NCBI GenBank assembly: GCA_004554075.1
Contig: SFOB01000047.1
Location: 1-22,349 of the forward strand
DNA from: Treponema sp.
GTDB lineage: Bacteria; Spirochaetota; Spirochaetia; Treponematales; Treponemataceae
DNA: 22,349 bases
Reading direction: 5' to 3'
Part shown: positions 1 to 6,061 of the stretch, piece by piece
Numbering within the stretch: position 1 is the stretch's first letter
How the letters are laid out: every line of letters begins with the position of its first letter
Notes under the pieces: generated by a model
Database searches by the model: none
Told to the model about the DNA's origin: nothing
Seen by the model: only the letters and a program-made list of their open reading frames with translations
Translations under genes and position numbers: made by a program

Positions 1-2
1 CT

Positions 3-1028
3 TCTACGAAACGCGTGTTTGAAGAAGGCGCAACGATTGTCCGCCACACAATCAAAACCCGCAGCGGCTCTCACATTACAGCCCAGCTTCCTGTTTACAA
101 TTCCAGGGGGCAGATAGTTGCTGTTATAGGTGCTCAGAAAAATATTCAGGAATTCGTTGATGCCCGCCGTTCCTTTGTGAAGTTTGTAATTATCACCGCC
201 CTGATTTTTGCGGCAGGTTTTGTGGTTCTCTTTACAACCTTCTTTAATATCCGCTTTATAAAACCTATTCTTCTTATTACAAACGAAACAAATAACTTTG
301 CCTCTTACAGCGGTAAGCCTAGTGAAAGTCTTCTTTCTGTTAAAAATCATGATGAGCTTGGAACTCTTGCCAATTCGGTATATAAGATGGAAGATGTCAT
401 TTCGCAGAATATCGAGGCTCTTACCAGCATGACGGCAGAAACAGCCCAGGCTCTTGCAACCGCAATTGATGCAAAGGATACCTATACTCACGGTCATTCA
501 ACCAGAGTTGCAGAATATGCAAGAACCATTGCCCGCCTTGCAGGTAAGTCAGAAGCCGAGTGCCGCGATATTTATCTGGCAGCCCTTTTGCACGATGTTG
601 GAAAAATCGGTATTTCAAACAGCATCATCAATAAAAAGGGCAAGCTTACTGATGAAGAATATTCGGTTATAAAGACTCACCCTGTAATTGGAAAGCAGAT
701 TCTTGCAAACATTAAGCAGGCTCCATTTATTTGCCAGGGCGCTTATTATCATCATGAAAGATATGATGGAGACGGTTACCCTGCAGAACTGGATGGTAAA
801 GAAATTCCTGATATCGGAAGAATTATTGCAGTTGCCGATGCCTATGATGCTATGACCAGTAAGAGAAGTTACCGTGATCCTCTGGAGCAGTCTGTTGTCC
901 GCAGGGAAATTGAAAACGGAATAGGAAGCCAGTTTGATCCTCTTTATGCAAAAATTATGCTGCAGATGATTGATGAAGATATTAATTATCAGATGCGCGA
1001 AAAGTTCCCTGGCGAGGATGATGAGTAA
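3..1028 (+). CDS. HD-GYP domain c-di-GMP phosphodiesterase, membrane-bound (5' partial)
   Basis: The reading frame is open to the left window edge, so the true start lies upstream; the GTG at 15 is only the first possible start inside the window. Numbering from that GTG, residues 1-50 look like the end of an extracytoplasmic Cache-type sensor, 55-77 form one membrane helix, and 78-130 resemble a HAMP linker (basic, then KNHDELGTLANSVYKM). The rest is an HD-GYP domain. It shows HGHSTRVAEYA, the HD pair in LHDVGKIGI (H193, D194), HPVIGKQIL, the GYP-type motif HHERYDGDGYP (from H246) and VADAYDAMTSKRSYR. All expected metal ligands appear present, so an active enzyme hydrolysing c-di-GMP is likely, with the catalytic domain in the cytoplasm and the sensor outside. 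The sensed ligand cannot be told. No clear terminator follows; the next gene has its own promoter. Confidence 0.93.
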   Translation, partial: STKRVFEEGATIVRHTIKTRSGSHITAQLPVYNSRGQIVAVIGAQKNIQEFVDARRSFVKFVIITALIFAAGFVVLFTTFFNIRFIKPILLITNETNNFASYSGKPSESLLSVKNHDELGTLANSVYKMEDVISQNIEALTSMTAETAQALATAIDAKDTYTHGHSTRVAEYARTIARLAGKSEAECRDIYLAALLHDVGKIGISNSIINKKGKLTDEEYSVIKTHPVIGKQILANIKQAPFICQGAYYHHERYDGDGYPAELDGKEIPDIGRIIAVADAYDAMTSKRSYRDPLEQSVVRREIENGIGSQFDPLYAKIMLQMIDEDINYQMREKFPGEDDE

Positions 1029-1062
1029 AATTGTTTGCTGAGCGGGCCGCCAATTCCAGTGA

Positions 1063-1091
1063 TTGAAAATTCTTATTGTTTTTTTTATAAT
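1063..1091 (+). promoter_or_regulatory. Sigma70-type promoter of ackA
   Basis: TTGAAA (1063-1068), a 17-bp AT-rich spacer and a perfect TATAAT (1086-1091). The predicted start is near 1098, giving a leader of about 70 nt before acetate kinase. The assignment rests on sequence match only. Confidence 0.7.
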
Positions 1092-1104
1092 AATTTATTG
1101 TCAT

Positions 1105-1154
1105 TGTCCGATGGTTCCTGAGCGCAGTCGAAGGACGCTCGGACATCTTTTTTT
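1105..1154 (+). promoter_or_regulatory. Hairpin plus T-run in the ackA leader (attenuator-like repeat)
   Basis: TGTCCGA (1105-1111) pairs perfectly with TCGGACA (1139-1145), enclosing a loop that can itself fold (GAGCG with CGCTC, or TCCT with AGGA). Seven T follow at 1148-1154, directly before the AGGAGA ribosome site (1155-1160). The form is that of an intrinsic terminator, but it lies between the predicted promoter and the gene, so it could attenuate ackA or simply end transcripts from upstream. The inner sequence CCTGAGCGCAGTCGAAGG resembles a short repeat seen between genes in many unrelated bacteria (from memory, not checked). Confidence 0.55.
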
Positions 1155-1168
1155 AGGAGATAATTTTC

Positions 1169-2512
1169 ATGGTAATTTTAACATTGAACTGCGGGTCTTC
1201 ATCTGCAAAGTATCAGGTTTATGACTGGGACAACAAAGAAGTAATGGCTAACGGTGTTGTAGAGCGCATCGGAATTGAAGGAAGCTGCATTACTCACAAG
1301 GCTAAGGGAAAGAAAACAGAAATCGAAAGCCCTTGTCCAACTCACAAAGAAGCAATCGAACTTATCATCAAAGAAATCACTGACCCGGAAGTTGGTGTTA
1401 TCAAGTCTATGGACGAAATTGGAGCTGTAGGTCACCGCGTACTTCATGGTGGCGAAAAGTTCACAAAGTCTGTTCTTATCACTCCAGAGGTTCTCGATGG
1501 ATTCCGCGAGGTAGTAGACCTTGGACCTCTCCACATGCCAGCTAACATCATGGGTATTGAAGCTGCTCAGAAGGTAATGCCAAACATTCCTCACTCAGCT
1601 ATCATGGATACAGCATGGCACCAGACAATGCCAGAAGAAACTTTCCAGTACGCAATTCCACGCGAATGGTACGAGAAGTACGCTGCCCGCCGCTACGGTT
1701 TCCACGGAACTTCATTCCTTTACACAGCAAAACGCGCTGCTGTTCTCCTTGGAAAAGATCCAAAAGACTGCAACCTTATTATCTGCCACATCGGAAACGG
1801 TTCTTCTATGTGTGCTGTTAAGAACGGCGTTTGCTACGATACAACAATGGGTATTACTCCTCTCGAAGGTCTTGTAATGGGAACTCGTTCAGGAGACCTC
1901 GACCCGGCTCTTCCATTCTACATCATGCGCAAAACTGGTATGTCAGCTGATGAAATGGACAAGGCACTCAACAAGAAGTGTGGTTGTCTTGGTATTACAG
2001 GAAAATATTCTGACCGCCGCGACATCGAAATCGACGCTGCAAAGGGCGACAAGCTCTGCCAGCTTTCTATCGAAATGGAAGCGCTCCGCATTAAAAAGTA
2101 TATCGGTGCCTTCATGGCAGAACTCGGCCACGTAGACGCAATCGTATGGACTGCAGGTGTAGGCGAGCGCGGACCAATCACTCGTTTCAAGGCTTGTTCA
2201 GGTCTCGAAAACTACGGTATCAAGATCGACGCTCAGCGCAACGAATGGTCATTCACAGGCAACGCAGAAACTTACATCCACGCTGATGATTCAAAGACAA
2301 AGATTTTCGTAATCCCAACAGACGAAGAGCTCGTAATGACAGAAGATGCATACGCTCTTATGAAGGGAACATACGATGTTCATACAAACTTCAAGTACAG
2401 CTTCCAGGATCCTAACTACGTAAACAAGGCTCGTGAGGAAGGACTTAAGGGCGACCTCCAGAAGAGACCAAACATCGCAAAGATTTTGGCTCGCGATATT
2501 ATTGGTAAATAA
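1169..2512 (+). CDS. ackA: Acetate kinase
   Basis: Interconverts acetate plus ATP with acetyl phosphate plus ADP in the cytoplasm; in a fermentative spirochaete it would give ATP while forming acetate. The N-terminus has the phosphate-binding LNCGSSSAKYQ. Further family motifs are GHRVLHGG, DTAWHQTMP, RYGFHGTS (catalytic His), HIGNGSS, TMGITPLEGLVMGTRSGDLDP and the adenosine-binding VWTAGVGERGP (commonly FTGGIGEN in other bacteria). At 447 residues it is longer than the usual ~400; the extra length is partly a C-terminal tail of about 40 residues. Start: ATG with AGGAGA at 1155-1160, and the protein begins directly with the first beta strand. Codon choice is more biased than in its neighbours (many TTC, CTC, CGC, AAC), which suggests high expression. 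No phosphate acetyltransferase gene lies in the window. Confidence 0.96.
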   Translation: MVILTLNCGSSSAKYQVYDWDNKEVMANGVVERIGIEGSCITHKAKGKKTEIESPCPTHKEAIELIIKEITDPEVGVIKSMDEIGAVGHRVLHGGEKFTKSVLITPEVLDGFREVVDLGPLHMPANIMGIEAAQKVMPNIPHSAIMDTAWHQTMPEETFQYAIPREWYEKYAARRYGFHGTSFLYTAKRAAVLLGKDPKDCNLIICHIGNGSSMCAVKNGVCYDTTMGITPLEGLVMGTRSGDLDPALPFYIMRKTGMSADEMDKALNKKCGCLGITGKYSDRRDIEIDAAKGDKLCQLSIEMEALRIKKYIGAFMAELGHVDAIVWTAGVGERGPITRFKACSGLENYGIKIDAQRNEWSFTGNAETYIHADDSKTKIFVIPTDEELVMTEDAYALMKGTYDVHTNFKYSFQDPNYVNKAREEGLKGDLQKRPNIAKILARDIIGK

Positions 2513-2619
2513 GCCTATAATCGAAGAACCGTTAAAAAACGAGCTGACAGGGTCGTTTTAGGTTCATCGAAAAAATGGCTCAGAGGCAAGCTGTGCTTGC
2601 CGAAATATCTATAAAGAAC

Positions 2620-2655
2620 AAAAAAGGCACAGATTTGACTTCTGCGCCTTTTTTT
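2620..2655 (+). terminator. Rho-independent terminator of ackA
   Basis: Left arm 2620-2633 (AAAAAAGGCACAGA), 7-nt loop, right arm 2641-2654 (TCTGCGCCTTTTTT); one A-C mismatch. The T-run is part of the right arm and runs to 2655. Two further hairpins lie between the ackA stop and this terminator: 2521-2570 (imperfect, GAACC/GGTTC and AAACGA/TCGTTT) and 2585-2601 (GGCAAGC-TGT-GCTTGCC). Confidence 0.8.
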
Positions 2656-2681
2656 ATCTCCCTTCCTTCAAAAAAAAATCT

Positions 2682-2711
2682 TTGTTATATCTTCTAAAAC
2701 AGTAGTATAAT
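2682..2711 (+). promoter_or_regulatory. Promoter of the sensor/GGDEF gene, abutting its start codon
   Basis: TTGTTA (2682-2687), 18-bp spacer and TATAAT (2706-2711). The expected transcription start (about 2718-2719) coincides with the ATG at 2719. No Shine-Dalgarno-like sequence lies before the ATG, so the transcript may be leaderless. Confidence 0.6.
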
Positions 2712-2718
2712 AGTATGT

Positions 2719-4509
2719 ATGAAAAACATCGCTGTACTAGTTTATGATCTTACAGTTGAATACAATATTGTCGTAACGGATGGCATCACGGAGTTTTTTA
2801 GGGATAAGGATGATGTTCACGTAATTATTTCTACGACGAGTACGCCGCATAATGAGCGCTTTCAGTATGAGTATCAGTACTGGACGGCGGTGGAACTGCT
2901 TAAATCTAAAAATATTGATGCGGCGATAGTTATAACTAACACATATTTCAATGCAATTAGTCTCGAAGAACTTACAAAGTCGCTCGAGTGTCTTTTGCCA
3001 ATTCCGATTATTTCAGTTTCGAATCCGCTGGCCCTTCCGGGAAATCACTATACGACAGTTGCCTGTGACCTGGCCTACGAGCAGATAGTTGAGCACCTCA
3101 TCAAAAAGCATAATAAGACAAAGATTGCATTTATGACGGCGGCTCTTACTCTTTCTCCGGAATCTGAAGAACGCGAAAAGGCCTTTAGAGCGGCTATGAA
3201 AAAGCACGGACTTGAGGTGAATGACGACTGGATTTACGACGGCGACTTTACTCCAAAATCTGCCTACGACTGTTTTAAAGAAAGATTCAAAAAAGGTGAT
3301 AAGCTTCCTTTTGAGGCAATTCTCTGTGCCAACGATTATATGGCGGCTGGCTGTGTAAGTATTTTTTCGGAATTGGGGATTTCAATTCCAGGGGATGTCA
3401 TTGTTTTTGGTTTTGATAATGCCGAAGTTGCAACTAACTGCGACCCTATGCTTTCGACAATCAGCCAGAGTGTTGCTATGACAGGCTATAAGGCAGCGGA
3501 ATTGGTTTATAGCCTTTTGTGCGGAAAAGAGACCCCTGAAAAAGCTGTAATTCAATCCTTCCCAATGTTCAGACAGTCCTGCGGTTGTATTCCTAAAACG
3601 GTTAAGGATAAGGGCTATCTTGATGTTGATGGTAAACTGTGTGAGTCCTCTGCTTTGCAGATGTCTGGACTCAAGCTCTTTAGTAACAGTATCAATGATA
3701 TGGCAACAATCTTCCATCTGCTTACAATGACTGATACTGTTCCACGCCTTCATGAATTTTTTAATACTGTTGTAAACAATTTGAATGTTGTGCATATCGG
3801 AATGCTTGCCATGTGTATATATGACGAGCCCATTGTTCTTTCCCCACAGGAAGATTTTGAAATGCCGGATAAGGCCCGTCTCCTCTGGCTGATTGATAAC
3901 GATGCAAAAATTCAAAATAACTATTACGAAAAGGGCGGAATAGAATTTTCTCCAAAAGAAGAAATTCTTCCAGGCCGGCTTGAAGACTGTGTGACAGGAA
4001 ATTATTATGTACTTCCAATCTTCCTGCAGAGTGAAAATTACGGATATCTGGTCTGCCGTTTTCCTACAAACAATTATCCGGTTTATACAATCTTCCTTAA
4101 GATTCTTGTAAATGCCTTTGTTCATTCTTATGTCTTTTCAAAGAAGGAAGAAGAGAGGGCTATCCTTGCAGAAAAAAATCAGACCCTTAATTTTGAATCT
4201 AAAACTGATGAACTTACCAAGCTTTTCAACCGCCGCGGTTTTTACGAATATGGTCAGCAGCTGCTTGATGTTTCTGTTGCGGCAGGGCAGAGCGGTTCTG
4301 TTTTCTTCTGCGACCTGGACGGCTTAAAAACAATTAATGATACTTATGGTCACGAAATTGGAGACCTTGCAATTAAAACCGAAGCCAAGGTTTTGCGTGC
4401 TGCCTTCCGCGATTCTGATCTGATTGGCCGTCTGAGTGGCGATGAGTTTGGAGTTGTTGCTCCTTGTCTTCCGGCCCGCAAGGTTGATGTAATCCGCGAA
4501 CGCTTTTGA
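2719..4509 (+). CDS. LacI-type ligand sensor fused to GGDEF diguanylate cyclase, C-terminus lost by frameshift
   Basis: Residues 1-290 form a periplasmic-binding/LacI-type ligand domain (starts MKNIAVLVYD, a typical first beta strand; GDVIVFGFDN and STISQSV are typical late motifs). There is no DNA-binding helix-turn-helix and no signal peptide, so the domain would sense a small molecule, perhaps a sugar, in the cytoplasm. A middle region of about 200 residues (CGC motif near its start) has no family I recognise and may be GAF-like. The GGDEF domain starts near residue 495 (DELTKLFNRRGF) with FFCDLDGLKTINDTYGHEIGD and the active-site loop SGDEF at 573-577. RDSD five residues earlier matches the RxxD inhibitory site. 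The frame stops at TGA 4507-4509, just after the loop, and the missing end is present in the -1 frame. An enzyme truncated here is probably inactive, unless the shift is a sequence error. Confidence 0.88.
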   Translation: MKNIAVLVYDLTVEYNIVVTDGITEFFRDKDDVHVIISTTSTPHNERFQYEYQYWTAVELLKSKNIDAAIVITNTYFNAISLEELTKSLECLLPIPIISVSNPLALPGNHYTTVACDLAYEQIVEHLIKKHNKTKIAFMTAALTLSPESEEREKAFRAAMKKHGLEVNDDWIYDGDFTPKSAYDCFKERFKKGDKLPFEAILCANDYMAAGCVSIFSELGISIPGDVIVFGFDNAEVATNCDPMLSTISQSVAMTGYKAAELVYSLLCGKETPEKAVIQSFPMFRQSCGCIPKTVKDKGYLDVDGKLCESSALQMSGLKLFSNSINDMATIFHLLTMTDTVPRLHEFFNTVVNNLNVVHIGMLAMCIYDEPIVLSPQEDFEMPDKARLLWLIDNDAKIQNNYYEKGGIEFSPKEEILPGRLEDCVTGNYYVLPIFLQSENYGYLVCRFPTNNYPVYTIFLKILVNAFVHSYVFSKKEEERAILAEKNQTLNFESKTDELTKLFNRRGFYEYGQQLLDVSVAAGQSGSVFFCDLDGLKTINDTYGHEIGDLAIKTEAKVLRAAFRDSDLIGRLSGDEFGVVAPCLPARKVDVIRERF

Positions 4510-4667
4510 ACGAGGAATTCTCTAAGGAAGCAGGCCTTCCTTTTATTCTTTCCATCAGTATTGGCCCAATTGACTTTGATGAGCAGCACACTGATTTGAA
4601 GGATCTTTTGAAGGCCGCAGATAAGAATCTCTACGAAGAAAAAAAGATAAAGCACGGGAAAAAATAA
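4506..4667 (+). pseudogene. Out-of-frame C-terminal remnant of the GGDEF domain
   Basis: Reading the -1 frame from TTG 4506 gives LNEEFSKEAGLPFILSIS, then IGPIDF, LKDLLKAADKNLYEEKK and a stop at 4665-4667. This is exactly the expected end of a GGDEF domain (SIG motif and the A-D-xx-LY-xxK helix). One extra T in the TTTT run at 4504-4507 would join both parts into a protein of about 649 residues. The break is therefore one missing base in a short homopolymer. Confidence 0.85.
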
Positions 4668-4675
4668 AGAATAAG

Positions 4676-4752
4676 TGTCATCCTCGGGCTTGACCCGGGG
4701 ATCTAGAAATCTCTGTACATCCTAGATTGTCGGATCAAGTCCGACAATGACA
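4676..4752 (+). repeat. 77-bp double-hairpin intergenic repeat, copy 1
   Basis: Order: TGTCATC, hairpin 1 (4681-4688 with 4694-4701, loop CTTGA), TCTAG, 15-nt centre, CTAGA, hairpin 2 (TTGTCGGA 4727-4734 with TCCGACAA 4740-4747, loop TCAAG), AATGACA. Hence two hairpins inside one overall palindrome. The same architecture and exact length recur at 15840-15916. It lies between the broken GGDEF gene and the argD promoter and encodes nothing visible. Confidence 0.85.
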
Positions 4753-4772
4753 ATGATATCAAATATTTACAG

Positions 4773-4801
4773 TTGCATTTTTATTCATTATTTGGCATAA
4801 T
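4773..4801 (+). promoter_or_regulatory. argD promoter
   Basis: TTGCAT (4773-4778), 17-bp spacer and CATAAT (4796-4801); predicted start near 4808. Both the -35 box and the start region overlap ARG-box-like palindromes. Confidence 0.6.
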
Positions 4802-4818
4802 CTCTGCATATTTATACA
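4774..4818 (+). promoter_or_regulatory. Two ARG-box-like operators
   Basis: TGCAT-TTTT-ATTCA (4774-4787) and TGCAT-ATTT-ATACA (4805-4818) resemble the ArgR consensus TGAAT-N4-ATTCA. Their centres are 31 bp apart, about three helical turns. The first covers the -35 box and the second the predicted start, which is a repression layout. Binding by an arginine repressor is inferred; no argR gene is in the window. Confidence 0.45.
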
Positions 4819-4839
4819 TTCTCTATACAGGGGTGAAAT

Positions 4840-6012
4840 ATGGAAAAATTAATCGTTAACAACTACGGTTCTTTCGACGTGACCTTTGAAAAATCAAAGG
4901 GTTCAACAATGTGGGATGTAAATGGCAAAAAGTACATCGACTTTATTGCCGGCATCGGAGTAAACTGTCTTGGCCACAACTATAAGCCACTTGTTAAGGC
5001 AATCTCACGCCAGGCTCGCCGTCAGATCCATATTTCAAACTACTATTTTTCAGATGTAGGTTTAGACTTTGCAAAAAATCTCCTGAACATAACAGGCTTT
5101 GAGCGCGGTTACTTTGGAAACTCAGGTGCCGAGGCAAACGAAGCTGCAATTAAGCTTGCCCGCAAATACGGCCAGCTCAACGGCGGCGACAAGAGAAAAA
5201 CTATTGTTACTCTGGAATCTTCTTTCCACGGAAGAACTCTTGCAACACTTACAGCAACCGGCCAGGACCGCTTCCACCCGGACTGCTTTGCACCTTATCC
5301 GGAAGGCTTCAAAACAATTAAGCCAAATGACTTTGAAGCCATCAAAACAGCCTTCGACGACACAACCGCAGCTCTCTTTATCGAATGTATTCAGGGCGAG
5401 GGTGGTGTAAATCTTATAGATCCAAAATGGGCTCAGGCTGCGGCCGATGCTGCCCGCGCTGCCGGTGCAATTGTTATGGCAGACGAGGTTCAGACAGGCG
5501 TTGGAAGAACCGGCACCTACTTAGCATCAGACTGGCTTGGCTTTAAGCCGGAAGTTGTAACTCTCGCCAAGGGAATTGCGGGTGGAGTTCCGATGGGGGC
5601 CTGCCTCTTCCGCGGTAAGGCAGCAGATGTTTTTGTTGCAGGTGACCATCAGTCTACATTTGCAGGAAACCCTCTTGCCTGTGCCGCAGGTCTCGTAGTT
5701 CTTGAAACTGTAAGTGACCCGGACTTCCTCGACAGAGTAAATCATGCCGGCGACTATATCCGCGGAAAAATTTCAAGCTGGAATCTTCCGATTGTAAAGG
5801 ATGTTCGCGGACGCGGTCTTATGATTGGAACTCAGATTGACCCGAGCGTTAAGCCTTTTGATATTGAAGTACGCTGTCTTGAAAAGGGACTCTGTACAAC
5901 AACAGCCGGCAGCGATGTAGTTCGCTTCCTGCCTCCTCTCAATATCTCAGATAAAGAAATTGACGAAGGTCTTGCAATTTACAAGAGTGTACTTGAGGAG
6001 TTCTGCAAATAA
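4840..6012 (+). CDS. argD: Acetylornithine aminotransferase (class III PLP aminotransferase)
   Basis: Converts N-acetylglutamate semialdehyde and glutamate to N-acetylornithine and 2-oxoglutarate in arginine synthesis; cytoplasmic, PLP-dependent. At 390 residues it has the normal length. Visible motifs: the start NNYGSFDVTFEKSKGSTMWDVNGK, FGNSGAEANEAAIKLAR (phosphate-binding), SSFHGRTLATLTATGQ, ECIQGEGGV, ADEVQTGVGRTG (Asp to PLP nitrogen), LAKGIAGGVPMGA (Schiff-base lysine), HQSTFAGNPLACAAG and a C-terminal VRFLPPLNIS. Related class III enzymes (succinylornithine, ornithine or GABA aminotransferases) are the alternatives, but the motif set fits ArgD best and the ARG-box-like promoter supports it. 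The ATG at 4840 follows AGGGGTG (4829-4835). No other arg gene is adjacent, so the gene stands apart from its pathway. Confidence 0.9.
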   Translation: MEKLIVNNYGSFDVTFEKSKGSTMWDVNGKKYIDFIAGIGVNCLGHNYKPLVKAISRQARRQIHISNYYFSDVGLDFAKNLLNITGFERGYFGNSGAEANEAAIKLARKYGQLNGGDKRKTIVTLESSFHGRTLATLTATGQDRFHPDCFAPYPEGFKTIKPNDFEAIKTAFDDTTAALFIECIQGEGGVNLIDPKWAQAAADAARAAGAIVMADEVQTGVGRTGTYLASDWLGFKPEVVTLAKGIAGGVPMGACLFRGKAADVFVAGDHQSTFAGNPLACAAGLVVLETVSDPDFLDRVNHAGDYIRGKISSWNLPIVKDVRGRGLMIGTQIDPSVKPFDIEVRCLEKGLCTTTAGSDVVRFLPPLNISDKEIDEGLAIYKSVLEEFCK

Positions 6013-6061
6013 ACGTAAAATAGCAGCACTATATCAATTATAAAAAGGAAAAACAGGAATA

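Noticed and set aside
1199..1594. 131-residue open frame on the - strand
   Set aside because: Antisense to acetate kinase, which is certain; no independent support.
2711..2721. Alternative ATG at 2715 for the sensor/GGDEF gene
   Set aside because: It is in another frame than the protein and leads nowhere.
3382..4125. 247-residue open frame on the - strand
   Set aside because: It lies wholly inside the LacI/GGDEF gene, whose protein is clearly homologous to known domains. The antisense product has no recognisable domain and no ribosome site was seen; it is a shadow of codon bias.
4501..4512. Programmed -1 frameshift in the GGDEF gene
   Set aside because: The site reads CGC TTT TGA, not a slippery heptamer of the X-XXY-YYZ kind, and a tRNA slipping back would mispair at the first base. 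A +1 shift at the stop gives the wrong frame. A plain one-base deletion or sequence error is simpler.
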